Below, in pieces: positions 21,074-31,567 of a stretch of DNA of 64,000 bases; positions within the stretch are counted from its first letter, which is position 1, and each line of letters opens with the position of its first letter. A model generated the notes under the pieces. It was given only the letters and a program-made list of their open reading frames with translations, had not been told where the DNA came from and made no database searches. The DNA is from Magnolia sinica. Its lineage: Eukaryota; Streptophyta; Magnoliopsida; Magnoliales; Magnoliaceae. The translations under genes and the position numbers were made by a program. Where the stretch lies: the NCBI RefSeq assembly GCF_029962835.1, contig NC_080584.1, forward strand, positions 78,396,862 through 78,460,861, read 5' to 3'.

Positions 21074-23482
21074 CTACGAAGACTCAGAGGGTAAAACCAT
21101 GTTCTGATTTTCCGCAAGAATCTGAAGTGATCTTGGTACCGGCGGCACGCTCACCTCCAAAACACCCTCCAAGATTTGAACAATCTGCCCCATTGACGGC
21201 CTGTCATTCTCATCGTCCTGAATGCACCAGCCGGCAACTCTGCAAGCTCGACCGAGCTCTTCCATATTCGCATTTCCCTCCAATCTGTAATCCAACAAGC
21301 AATGGATTTCACCGCTCGTGAATTTCCTCACAGCCCAAGTAGGGAAAAACACCATTTCCCCTACTTCCAAGTGCTCAGAATTCCTCCTTCCTGATATGAT
21401 CTCGAAAACCATCATGCCATAGCTGTAGACATCAGCTTTTGACGTGATTGCCAGTCCTGAAATCCATTCAGGTGCAAGATAGCCTCTTGTTCCTCTCATG
21501 GTTGTTAAAACCCGACTGAAATCCCGCCCAATGAGCTTTGCCAGGCCAAAATCCGCCACCTTTGGACAAAACCCATCATCTAGAAGTATGTTTCCCGGCT
21601 TAATGTCGCAATGTATGATACAGTCTCGGCATTTCTCGTGAAGATAAGCTATTCCTCTCGCCGTTCCAATTGCTATCTTGTACCTCGTTGGCCAATCCAG
21701 GATGTTGGAAATCTCACCAAACAGTTGAGAATCCAAAGACCCATTTGGCATGTAATCATAGACGAGCAGCCTTTTAGCCCTTTCCGAGCAAAACCCACGA
21801 AGACGGATGAGATTAACGTGCTGGATCATCCCTATCGTGCTCACCTCTGTCCTGAACTGCTTCTCTCCTTGCCGAAACCCTTCAAGCTTCTTCACCGCCA
21901 CCATTGTTTGATCAGGTAGAGTACCTTTGAAAACAGAACCGAAACCTCCGCAGCCCAATGTCTCTGAGAAATTCTTCGTTGCAATCTGCAGGCTTCGGTA
22001 GCTAAATGCAATAAAAGAGCCTTGAACTGCCTCTGAACTAACCATATTCCGTTGTTGCTGCCACCTACAAATAAAAAACAGAGCAATACCCAATAGAAGA
22101 ACAGCCCCTGCAACCACACCTACAACAGTCCATGTACTGGTCCCCTTACTACGGTCCGAAATCTTCATTTCGGAGGCCGCAAGACGTAGATGAAGTGTCT
22201 GGCCTTCACTATTTCCATCAGACAGCTGTTTCAGATTCAACAATTCTCCGTTCCATATCAAACACCTGCTCTCGAAAGCATAAGCAGTGCAAGAACAGTC
22301 ATTTAAGCAGGCCAATTCACAATCACTGATGCTCCCAACCGCCAAAGATCGTGAGCCGTTGGGCAGTTTCATGTCGGACAAAGCCCAAAACCCGTTTTTC
22401 TCACTATCGAATGACCCGTTCTGCCCACACTCCAAATGGGTTTTCCTGATACACCCACCCGACCAACTCCTCAAATCCCAGTCGTTCTGAGACCTAGGCT
22501 CAAAACCAGGCAAGCACGTACAGGACAAGCTCTTCTCGTCGCAGCTTCCGAAGGAACCACAAAGAGCATAAACATCGCATTGAGATATTGGCTGCGCCCA
22601 GAACAGATACCATTGAGAGGAGGATTTCAGCCATGAAATCATCTCGATCTGACCGGAATGATCAATCACGAATCTGGAAAGGAAGGAAGTATTTTTCAGT
22701 GAGTAATTGAAAAACTTCCTCTGTTTGTCATTGATGAAGTTGAAACCGTAATTCCTCCGTTCGCCTTCAATGAAATCGAAATCATTCAATCGCATTTCAG
22801 GGACATTACTGAAAATTGCCCCATCCCAATTTCCACTACTCCAGTAACTTTTAGTCCCATTCCACATAATAAAATACTGTGTGCTGGGGCCCGGGTCGAT
22901 CTCTATAGAGAACAGCCCAGGGGCTGGATCTTCCGAGTTCTTCCATGAAGTAAGCCGTTGGTTTTCACCCGTTACCTTGTTCAATCCAAGCCACCCTCCA
23001 GGCAGCCATGTATCAGTTGGGTGATCGAAGCTCTGCCAGTGAACCACAGAGGAATTGGATCTGTCTCTCAGAACAAGATTTCCAGTGTCTAGGAGGACCG
23101 CTACAGTCAAATTCAATGGCTTGGATATTAGATTGGTGGACCAGATTGGGAAATTTGAGGGGCTGAGGAGGACTAGATTGCCGTCTTCTGCAATCTTTAG
23201 GATTGAATTGGAGGGGTTTGGGAGGGGTTTTTCTCTGTTGGCTAACCAGACAACTGTTTGTTGTGGGACTCGTTTGTACCAGATGCCTATGTAGTATTTT
23301 TGGGAGTTACCTGGTGTGAAGAAACCCAGTTCAAATGCCCCACCTTGGGAGGTTAGGTTATGGGGCCAACTAAAATGTTGTGTTGGGGTGATAGAATCTG
23401 AACCATTGGAGAGGTAGGCGTTGGGAGAGATGATGAAGAGGAGGAGGAGAGAGAGAAATGGCATTCTTCTTCTGGTATCCAT
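21074..23482 (-). CDS. G-type lectin S-receptor-like Ser/Thr protein kinase (copy 2, intact)
   Basis: This is an intact single exon of 802 aa, close to the usual length of about 820 for At2g19130-like receptors. The start at 23482 (MDTRRRMPFLSLLLLF) is chosen because it opens a signal peptide; the frame is open 31 codons further upstream. Domains: signal peptide 1-25; bulb-type lectin about 35-155; S-locus domain about 215-290; EGF/PAN with many Cys about 300-435; transmembrane helix 452-472; kinase 505-785. The kinase has glycine loop GCGGFG (510-515), catalytic Lys531, HCDIKPGN (624-631, a non-RD type with Cys in place of Arg) and DFG (644-646). Family knowledge: a plasma-membrane receptor that senses an unknown outside signal, often in defence or stress. 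Substrate and ligand cannot be read here. Its tandem relatives are broken. Confidence 0.95.
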   Translation of the reverse strand: MDTRRRMPFLSLLLLFIISPNAYLSNGSDSITPTQHFSWPHNLTSQGGAFELGFFTPGNSQKYYIGIWYKRVPQQTVVWLANREKPLPNPSNSILKIAEDGNLVLLSPSNFPIWSTNLISKPLNLTVAVLLDTGNLVLRDRSNSSVVHWQSFDHPTDTWLPGGWLGLNKVTGENQRLTSWKNSEDPAPGLFSIEIDPGPSTQYFIMWNGTKSYWSSGNWDGAIFSNVPEMRLNDFDFIEGERRNYGFNFINDKQRKFFNYSLKNTSFLSRFVIDHSGQIEMISWLKSSSQWYLFWAQPISQCDVYALCGSFGSCDEKSLSCTCLPGFEPRSQNDWDLRSWSGGCIRKTHLECGQNGSFDSEKNGFWALSDMKLPNGSRSLAVGSISDCELACLNDCSCTAYAFESRCLIWNGELLNLKQLSDGNSEGQTLHLRLAASEMKISDRSKGTSTWTVVGVVAGAVLLLGIALFFICRWQQQRNMVSSEAVQGSFIAFSYRSLQIATKNFSETLGCGGFGSVFKGTLPDQTMVAVKKLEGFRQGEKQFRTEVSTIGMIQHVNLIRLRGFCSERAKRLLVYDYMPNGSLDSQLFGEISNILDWPTRYKIAIGTARGIAYLHEKCRDCIIHCDIKPGNILLDDGFCPKVADFGLAKLIGRDFSRVLTTMRGTRGYLAPEWISGLAITSKADVYSYGMMVFEIISGRRNSEHLEVGEMVFFPTWAVRKFTSGEIHCLLDYRLEGNANMEELGRACRVAGWCIQDDENDRPSMGQIVQILEGVLEVSVPPVPRSLQILAENQNMVLPSESS

Positions 23483-25132
23483 GCCAACTGAAACATGCTT
23501 GGACAAGTAGGATATATGTACGGAGAAGTTACCGTGACTGAAACGCCCTCCTAAACTATGATAGGTGGGGCTCATGTTTGTGCACTATACATGGCATTTA
23601 AATTATGATAGGTGGAGCTCATGTTTCGGAAATCCACACCATTCATGTGGTTTTGGCTTCGTTTATAATGAAATTTAATTAAAAAATATTTCAATTTGAT
23701 AGAATTAGTCTTTTGATTAATGACTGCTTAGAAGATAAATTTATCAACGGTACAGATTCATATGAAGAATTTCCTTGATAAAGAAGACACTGCAATCAAA
23801 ACTGTTTTCTTTATTTATCCATCCACAGTGTGTTTCAGCATACCAATGGTTTGGATTACCAAAAAAGGACCCAACTTCACCAAAATAGAAGCTCGTGCAT
23901 ACAGCCATAGGGCTAGCAACATTACCAAAGAATTTCTCTTCTTTTAGCTAGGGAGTAGTGGAGAGGGAAGGGGTGTAACTTCTTGACCCCAACGTACACA
24001 GATATGACTTCGCAAAATAGAACACCATTCTAAAAATAAGCAGATCCAAAACTCAAGTGGGCCACACTAAGGAAATAGTGGGAATATAAATGTTGAGGTT
24101 GAAGCCGGAGCTGGGCTATTGTTATAGGTAAAATTAGGCCGTTGGAATAATAAAGATCAAATAAAAACAACAAGGGAAACAACTCGGTGAAGGTTCTTAT
24201 CTAGATCATCGACCTTAAGAAATTGAGCACAGCCTTTTTAGTTGACCTGAGCATTAATCATGAGTAAATGGCCCCAATCATCTATCTAGCATTTTAATAT
24301 TGTGACCAAGGAACGACTATAAGTACTGACTTAAGTTTGAAGTTAGGCCCTAACTTTGATCAATAGTTAATCTCAATCCACATAATCTTGGTCAACCTGA
24401 CTTAGAGATTAGCATCAATTGTCGACCACGATTTCCTCATATGCAAACCACTGGAAGATTCTCCTTCGTGTACAAGAGCATTATCGCCCCAAGGTCTTTG
24501 TCGAGAATCATGCCCAAGTTGGATCCATTAAGACCTTAACCTAACCTAGACATAAGAGGTCCCCAGTTACAACCAAAGTCCATTCTCATTTGGTCTTTGC
24601 GAGTGCACGATGACTAAGTGGATGACAAGATTTTAGTGCCAATAACGATGATGTTTATATGTCATCCAAATCGTTCATTGAATTCTTACCACTCCGATAA
24701 ACTGTAAGAAGAAATATAATCCTAGTACAAAACTTCTATCACCCTAAGGCATTCGACCCCCACTGTTTCATACAGTATGGCACAAATAAGGTTTGGATCT
24801 TTCTGATTTTTAGAATCCAATTCTATTGTGATCTTTCGGAATGGATGAACGGGGTGGATTTTTTATGAACATCTCCATGGTCCCATGCAGTGAAGGCATA
24901 TGAATATATCGGTCACAAGCAATCCTCTCTTGGTAGACACGGGCCAGTCAAAAAAGAGACTTGTGCCCAGGGTTACAGGCAATCCGCTCTTGGTGGAGAG
25001 TGGCAGTCAATGAGTGAAGCTGATTGCTTGTGACTGGAGCACAGATATTTCTACGCCGGGGCTGTGTGGGTCCCAAACAAGGGACTTGACAAGTCTACCC
25101 TATCTATCTATATTTAATGGCCAAAATATGAC

Positions 25133-25164
<32 letters not shown>

Positions 25165-25461
25165 GAAGGCTGCCATACCATACCACACCAAAACCGTGGA
25201 GGTTGAACGGCTGTGGTGCCAGAAGTTTTGTATCGGGGTGATATTTGTATCTACAGTTTATTTGATGGTAGTGACCATATGAATGGTTTAGATGACATAT
25301 AAATATCAAGGTCGGCTCCAAGAAGATTTTCATGGTGGAAACTTTTTGTTCCCACTGTTTTGTCTGGGATGGCTCACCTGAGTTTTGGATCTGCCTGGCT
25401 TTTACGTTCTTATCCTATTGTGATCATTAAAAATAGATTGACGGAGTAGATTTGTCAAGGA
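23483..25461. other. Intergenic DNA upstream of lectin kinase copy 2
   Basis: No gene was found. It matches upstream DNA of the other kinase copies. One stretch, about 24110-24643, is absent from the matching sites near 17900, 30680 and 58400 and looks like a copy-specific insertion of unknown class. A microsatellite of repeated AAT lies at 25132-25164. Confidence 0.75.
25132..25164. repeat. (AAT)n microsatellite
   Basis: About eleven AAT units follow AATGGCCAAAATATGAC. The matching site in unit 4 (58895-58922) carries a (TA)n run instead. Confidence 0.95.
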
Positions 25462-25996
25462 AATGGAAACGGATTGGCTACTCCCCTGCCACCAGCAGCC
25501 CTGTGGCTGTTGGTAGGTGCTCTGTGAGGCCCACCATGATGTATGTGTTTCATCCATTCCGTTCATCCATTTTTACAGATAATTTTAGGGATTTATCCTA
25601 AAAATTAGAGGGATATAAATATCAGGTGGACCATACCACAAGAAAACAATAGTGATTGGATATCCACCATTTAAATCCTCCTAAGGCCCACTGTACAGTT
25701 TATTTGACATCCAATCTGTTGATTAGGTCATAGAGACCCGGATGAATGGAATAAACAAAGATCAGCTTGATCCAAAACTTTTATGGTCCCCAAAAAGTTT
25801 TTAATGGTCGACGTTCATTCCACACTGATTCATGTAATGTGGTCCACTTGAGATTGGGATATACCTCATTTTTGGTTTCATACAATAAAATGATCTATAA
25901 AAATAGATGGACAGCATGGATGAAACACAAACATCATGGTAGGGCCCACAAAGCACCGTAGCTGGTGGCAGGGGGAGTAGCCAATCCGTTTCCATT
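25462..25996. mobile_element. Foldback MITE, Mutator-like
   Basis: The ends are inverted repeats (AATGGAAACGGATTGGCTAC and its complement), with the similarity continuing inward through CTCCCC(C)TGCCACCAGC. Flanks TGTCAAGGA (25453-25461) and TGTCCAGGA (25997-26005) form a 9-base duplication with one mismatch, as expected for Mutator-like elements. There is no coding capacity. Both arms carry the CACCATGATGTATGTGTTTC-type motif in opposite orientations. Confidence 0.8.
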
Positions 25997-26005
25997 TGTC
26001 CAGGA

Positions 26006-27090
26006 CATCTCTACGGGCGAACACAGCATTGATCACAGGTATATCTCCATTCCCAAGGTCGCAGGCAATCCGCTTCCGTTAAAAAGGCCCTTCGGAAGAG
26101 TAATTATATGGTAGGAAATGCAGGTATTTTAGTGGTAGTACTAGTGGTTTTCAGGTCAGATTAGTGAGACCACCAATTAGTTAATCTAGACCACTGAAAG
26201 CTTGAGAATAACACTGGTTTGAGTATCATCTAATGAAATTCTCAATAAACTATCTGAACCATTCAAATCGTGGCACAAGGTTATAAGAGAAAACAACAAC
26301 TGTCGATATTCATCGACAATGTATCCCAGTTTTGGAGGTTTCAATTCTTTTATCAGCAACACGTTTTAGAAATATTCCATCCACGTTGTTGCACATAAAA
26401 CCACCGGTGTAGATTATTTAGCCATGGCTCCCGTTGTAAGAATAAGAAAAATAATGCATATAGAAAAATAAGCCCTTAGCATCATATAATTTCTGATTTA
26501 AGGTAGATAGGATGCGGATTGCATGGCAATCCCAGCACAGGGTAGCTAAAGTAGGGTGATAGTGACCCCACCATTGAAACCTTTCAAGGGGCCCACTGTG
26601 ATGTTCATTTGTGGTTCAACCTAGGATCATAAAGTTCTTAATTGAGGGGAATGTAAATTATTATTATTATTTTTTTCTATTTTGCTTTTTACCCACACCC
26701 CACATTACATAGTCATTTGACCCGGTGTCACTGTAACATGAGTCTGTCTACCACTGAGCTATGGAGCCCAACCCAAACGATAACACAAATATCAGTTTGA
26801 TCCAAAAGTTTTTTCTCCAAGTTTTCAATGGCAGACATTCGATCCTCAATTTTTCCTATTACATGGTTTACTTAGCTTTGGTTATACTTTAATTTTAGGT
26901 TCATTTTTTAAAATGAGCAGGGGAAAGACAGGCATTCGATCCTCACTTTTTCCTACCATGTGGCTTACTTGAGGTTTGGTTCATATGTTTTCATTTTGGG
27001 ATCATTTCCTAAAATGAGCGGACAAAAGGCAGTCATTCAATCTCTACTTCTTTATATGGTGTGGGTTACTTGAGCTTTGGATATGCTTTA
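26006..27090. other. Intergenic DNA with an embedded SINE-like copy
   Basis: No gene was found. 26130-26570 matches 18230-18640, 48300-48640 and 60500-60890. At 26665-26775 lies the paralogous SINE-like sequence (A box near 26746-26762, minus). After that come diverged repeats of a 'GAGCTTTGGATATGCTTTAAT' phrase that also recurs near 19310, 50050 and 53530. Confidence 0.7.
26665..26775 (-). mobile_element. Probable tRNA-derived SINE, paralogous site in unit 2
   Basis: The A box is degraded (TAGCTCAGTGGTAGAC, 26746-26762 minus) and the B-box-like GGTCAAATGAC is near 26715. The tail is T-rich on plus (26655-26690). Confidence 0.5.
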
Positions 27091-27299
27091 GGGCCTGTTT
27101 GGGCAAATGGATTTCGATGTATTGAGGTGTATAGAATTAGCTAATATGATGCATTTAATGTTGTCAGTGGACAGTCGGGTGGTTTGGGTGTAGACGGCAA
27201 TTCCAAGACCAGCTACGGTTCTGTTTGGGGGTTGTGGTATTGAGAAATCTCACCAACTAATGCTGTTTGGAAAACGAGGAATTGCTTCCAAGGCCATGG

Positions 27300-28090
27300 G
27301 GAGCCGCTTCAGAGCAACCTATTGCGGCTGGTGGCGGCGACATGGCTCTTCGTAGTTCTCATCCTAACATCGAGCTACACCGCCAATCTCTCATCGATGC
27401 TCACAGTATCATATCTTGGACCGAGCGTCGTCGACGTCGCTTTCCTCAAGAGGACTCAAGCAGCGGTTGGGTGCAATGGAAACTCCTTCATAGTCAAGTA
27501 TTTGGAGGTGCTGGGCTTCAGTCCATATAACATTAAGAGAATCGCGTCCATTGATGACTATCCTGAGGCGCTATCCAACGGTGAGATTGCCGCAGCCTTC
27601 TTCGTCGCCCCACGTGCCAGGATTTGGATTTGTAATCACATGTTTCTCTCTCCTCCCTTTTGATTTTGTTTATCCGGGTGGGGTGTTATATACACCATAC
27701 ATTTGGTGTATGCACCATGATGTTCTAACTATGTCCAACGGTGGCGATGAGTTGGACTAGCGTCGCCACCCTTGGATGAATAGGATGGTTAAAGATGATA
27801 ATGCATCAGGAGATCCCTAACAATTGACGCCCAAGATCCTTCGATGGAGGTGACTTTTGGGCAATGGCCCATCTTCGAGGTAACCAAATGCCATTTCACA
27901 AGCGTCTGTATTTGTGTAACCAATTTCTCCTTTCAATACAATGACACAGGTGTTTCCAAAGGGGTCGGCATTGGCATCCGATGTATCAGAGGCGATACTA
28001 CAAGTAACAGAGAGCGGAGAAATGCAGGAGTTAGAGAAAAGACTGCTATCCTCTTCAAGTGCTCGAGCTCAGGGACTGCCTGCTGACGGA
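27300..28090 (+). pseudogene. Captured fragment of a glutamate receptor-like channel gene (GLR)
   Basis: The first exon part (about 27318-27631) encodes RLVAATWLFVVLILTSSYTANLSSMLTVSYLGPSV, the third membrane helix and SYTANL gate of ionotropic receptors, and then the ligand-binding lobe (VGCNGNSFIVKYLEVLGF, SIDDYPEALSNG). An apparent intron follows (27632-27949, GTAATC...GACACAG), then FPKGSALASDVSEAILQVTESGEMQELEKRL, the second ligand-binding segment. The piece between ALSNGEIAA and the donor is shortened and shifted in frame. The pore loop, the first two helices and the amino-terminal domain are missing. It cannot make a channel but may be transcribed. The protein identification is confident; expression is unknown. 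Confidence 0.88.
27632..27949 (+). other. Retained intron within the captured GLR fragment
   Basis: GTAATCACATG follows GGATTTGGATTT, matching the conserved GFGF end of the upstream GLR exon. The right end is AATGACACAG before GTGTTTCCAAAGGGG. Intron retention indicates capture from genomic DNA rather than from mRNA. Confidence 0.75.
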
Positions 28091-28450
28091 TCTACTGTCC
28101 TGAGAAGATGGCCATTGTCGAGCATGACAATGCAGATCGATGTTGTCCATAGGATACGGTCACCAACATGTGTGAGAGAGCCGGCGTCGAATCCAAGGAG
28201 GGATTTCGCAATCCCTCCATATTTCCAGCGAATACAGTGAAGGACACCCGAGTTCCTGCAGACGACGCTGCCCAAACACGTAGGAGAGTAGGGTAGGTGG
28301 GATTTGAGAATCCTATCCCACCTAATACCCTTTAACACACTGAGATCCATTTGGCCAAACAGGCCCTTAATTTTAAAGCAAGCATTCAGTCCCACTTTTT
28401 CCTATAGTATGGTCTACTTGAGCTTTGGATATGCGAGTCCTGTCCTGTCA

Positions 28451-28661
28451 CCACATAGCTGTATGGCATTTGGGTCACCCTGCAATCTAAGTCCAAGATG
28501 GGGCCACAGCTGTCTGGCATTTGGGTCACCCTGCAATCTAAGTCCAAGATGGGGCGACATAGCTGTATGGCATTTGGGTCACCATATCTAAGTCCAAGAT
28601 GGGGCCACATAGCTGTATGGCATTTGGGTCACCATGCAATCTAAGTCCAAGATGGGGCCAG
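28451..28661. repeat. Four-copy tandem repeat of about 50 bases
   Basis: Units starting AGCTGTATGGCATTTGGGTC lie at 28457, 28508, 28561 and 28611. The equivalent flanks of units 2, 4 and 5 (about 19733, 53868 and 62760) carry a single copy. Confidence 0.92.
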
Positions 28662-29097
28662 ACGCATGTGTTAGTTGGGCGCCATTTAGAAAGTGATGAT
28701 GACTTTTCAGCCGTGGATTACTTGCATCAGTCAAGACCTTCAAAATATCTGACTTCAGGTTATCGAATTAGCCTCTATAACCGGTATGGTTGTAGGGCTA
28801 GCCATCTATGATTGCGGCAGAGGCAAAGAGATCAAAGCGTGTGCCTTTATCTTAAAGAAATTTTCGCATCTCCCTGCAGCCACTTCAGGCAAGCTCATTA
28901 AAACTTAAGAGCAATGCAATAGAACTATCTAAGTCTCTGTTGATGATGAAATTATTTGGAACATATCTTTTGCTTCTACATGATGGTATTTAGAGACCAG
29001 GACCCAGTACTTACATGGGCAAATCTTGTCTGGTTCCAAGTGTTTATTTCAAAGCACTATTTTATCACTTGGTTAACCTTTCTTGGTAAGCTTAAAA
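28662..29097. other. Downstream flank of lectin kinase copy 3
   Basis: No gene was found. To about 28890 it matches the downstream flanks of the other units (62850-63080 is the best match). The abrupt change to kinase coding sequence at 29098 marks a deletion junction. Confidence 0.7.
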
Positions 29098-30077
29098 TTG
29101 CCAGTCGTTCTGAGACTTTGGCTCAAAACCAGGCAAGCACGTACAGGACGAGCTCTTCTCGTTGCAGATTCCGAACGAACCGCAAAGAGCATAAACATCG
29201 CATTGAGATATTGGCTGCGCCCAGAACAGATTCCATTGAGAGGAGTATTCCAGCCATGAAATCATCTTGATCTGACCGGAATGATCAATCACGAATCTGG
29301 AAAGGAAGTATTTTTCACTGAGTAATTGAAAAACTTCCTCTGTTCGTCATTGATGAAGTTGAAACCGTAATTTCTCCGTTCGCCTTGAATGAAATCGAAA
29401 TCGTTCAATCGCATTTCGGGGACATTGCTGAAAATTGCCCCATCCCAATTTCCACTACTCCAGTAACTTTTAGTCCCATTCCACATAATAAGATACTATG
29501 TGCTAGGGCCTGGGTCGATCTCTATGGAGAACAGCCCAGGGGCTGGATCTTCCGAGTTCTTTCACAAAGTAAGCCGTTGGTTTTCACCCGTTACCTTGTT
29601 CAATCCAAGCCACCCTCCAATGTATGAGTTGGGTGATCAAAGCTCTGCCAGTGCACCACAGAGGAGTTGGATCTGTCTCTCAGAACAAGATTTCCAGTGT
29701 CTAGGAGGACCGCTACAGTCGCGTTCAAGGGCTTAGATGTTTGATTGGTAGACCAGATTAGAAAATTCGAGGGGCTGAGTAGGATCAGATTGCCGTCTTC
29801 TGCAATTTTTAGGATTGAATTGGAGGGGTGAATGGTTTTTCTCCGTTGGCTACCCTTGTGGGACCCGTTTGTACCAGATGCCTATGTAGTATTTTTGGGA
29901 GTTGCCTGGTGTGAAGAAACCCAGTTCAAATGCCCCACCTTTGGAGGTTAGGTTATGGGCTAAGTAAGATGTTGAGTTGGGGTGATAGAATCTGAAGCAT
30001 TGGAAAGGTAGGCCTTGAGAGAGAAGATGAAGAAGAAGAGGAGGAGAGAGAAATGGCATTCTTCTTCTGGTATCCAT
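29098..30077 (-). pseudogene. G-type lectin receptor kinase copy 3 (N-terminal half only)
   Basis: The ATG equivalent to copy 2 is at 30077 (MDTRRRMPFL). The frame then shifts within the signal peptide, and part of the lectin domain around QTVVW is deleted near 29850. The S-locus domain is well preserved (29289-29486, SYWSSGNWDGAIFSNVPEMR). The coding part ends in the EGF region at FEPKSQNDW (29098), so the PAN domain, membrane helix and kinase are all missing. One codon in the S-locus linker has become a stop (near 29487). It could at most yield a short secreted lectin fragment, but the early frameshift makes that unlikely. Confidence 0.92.
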
Positions 30078-30886
30078 GCCTACTGAAACATGCTTGGACA
30101 AATAAGATATATGTAAGAAGGAGAAGCTACCGTGGCTGAAACGCCCCCGTAAATTATGATAGTTGGGGGTGGGGCTCATGTTTGTGCACTATACATGGGT
30201 TTTAAATTATAATAGGTGGGGCTCATGTTTCAGAAATCCACACCACTAATCATCTGGTTTTGGCTGCGTTTTTAATGAAACTTTGATTAAAACAAAATTT
30301 TTAATTTGAAAGCATTAGTCTTACTATTAATGACTGCTTACAAGAGAAATTTAGCAACGGTCTACATTCATTTGAAGAAATTCCTTTATAATTAGGACAT
30401 TGCAATCAAAACTATTTTCTTTACTTATCCATCCACATTGCGTTTCAGCATACCAATGGATTGGATTATAAAAAAGGATCTAACTACACCAAACTAGAAG
30501 GTCGTGTATGCACAGCCAAGGTGCTAGCAACATTACCATAGAATTTCTCTTCCGTAAGCTAGGTAGCGGTGGAGAGGGAAGGGGAGTAATTTACTTGTAC
30601 CCGAGGTAGATCCAAAAATTCAAGTCGGTCACACCAACGAAACAGTGTGAGGAGAAATGTTGACGTTGAAGCCTTCCTGAAGCTGACGATGATGTTTATA
30701 AGCCATCCAACCGGCTCATAGGATTATTACCAGTAAGATAAACTGTAAGAAAAAATATCATCATTAGACAAAGTTTCTATCCCTAATGCTTTCAATCCAC
30801 ACTGTTTCGCATAGCAGGGCCCACATAAGCGTTGGGTCTTTCCTATTTTTAGAATCCTATTCTATTCTACCCTTTCAAAATGGATA
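30078..30886. other. Upstream flank of lectin kinase copy 3
   Basis: No gene was found. The sequence matches the upstream flanks of copies 1, 2 and 4 until Gypsy element 2 interrupts it at 30892. It resumes at 47096. Confidence 0.8.
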
Positions 30887-30891
30887 GATGG

Positions 30892-31509
30892 TGTTATAGG
30901 AAATATGGTCCTGCTCATCTCATGCAGCTCGGCGAAGTTATAATAACATCGGCATGGCCGATCATGGGGTAACTTGCGAAAGTCGATCTCTACCGAACCA
31001 ACTTCAAATATAAACCGATTTTAGAGCCAAGCAAATTAGATAAGGAATCAACACCGACTGTCTATTCTGACGTCAGCTCAGATCAGGTCCTTGCCAAAAG
31101 AGCCATCAGGCTCGGACTTGATAAGCTTGGCTCGGACGATAGATGACCTAGAGTCACGCCCATAAACTAACTTCAATAACGCACGATGGGAGTAACATCC
31201 TACGCACAATCTTAACGTAACCGCCAGCGTCACTGTTCACGCACCTCTAGCCTAATGGCTAAGATCGTGCCGAGATCGACGGACTTCCACATCCTACCCT
31301 ACACTATAAATACAGAGTTATACTATTGAGACAAGTACGCAAAATCTCTCACCCCAAAACCTCATCCACATAACTTAGACCCAGATTCCAGGCCTGACTT
31401 TGGCATCGGAGGGTCCCCTGCTCTAGCCAGGGTCTCCATTATCGTTCATCTGTGCAGGTGCTCGGATTTAGGAGCTCGGAAAAGGGTGAACCAGATTTTT
31501 GCATCAACA
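30892..31509 (+). repeat. 5' LTR of Gypsy element 2
   Basis: It is 618 bases with ends TGTTATAGG and GCATCAACA. TATAAATA lies at 31305-31312. It differs from the 3' LTR by substitutions and by lacking a short internal duplication. Confidence 0.95.
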
Positions 31510-31530
31510 TTTTGGTGTCATCAATGGGAA
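31510..31530 (+). other. Primer-binding-site-like sequence of Gypsy element 2
   Basis: TTTTGGTGTCATCAATGGGA follows the 5' LTR directly. It is a diverged form of the TTTGGCGCCGTC..GGGA type of plant Gypsy site; the tRNA is not assigned. Confidence 0.55.
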
Positions 31531-31567
31531 GAGAAATAAAAGACTGTTCCTACTCTACCAAAGAAAA

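Larger units (their letters stand above)
27091..28366 (+). mobile_element. PIF/Harbinger-like TIR element carrying a captured glutamate receptor fragment
   Basis: Termini are GGGCCTGTTTGGGCAAATGG and the near-perfect complement CCATTTGGCCAAACAGGCCC. Flanking TTA duplications (27088-27090 and 28367-28369) split the phrase GCTTTAATTTT, which is intact in the matching sequences. TTA target sites and GGGCCTGTTTGG ends are typical of Tourist/PIF/Harbinger elements. There is no transposase, so it is non-autonomous. Its interior holds parts of two exons and an intron of a plant glutamate receptor-like gene. Confidence 0.87.

Noticed and set aside
21611-21919. Plus-strand frames within lectin kinase copy 2 and similar ones in copy 4
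   Set aside because: They are shadows of the minus-strand kinase gene; the same shadow frames recur in each paralogue.
23482-23575. Upstream start of the copy 2 protein at 23575
   Set aside because: The 31 extra residues are not conserved in sense with copy 4 and would bury the signal peptide; the ATG at 23482 gives a proper signal sequence.
27300-28090. Functional glutamate receptor gene
   Set aside because: Only two partial exons are present, out of frame, bounded exactly by the transposon ends; the pore and amino-terminal domain are missing.
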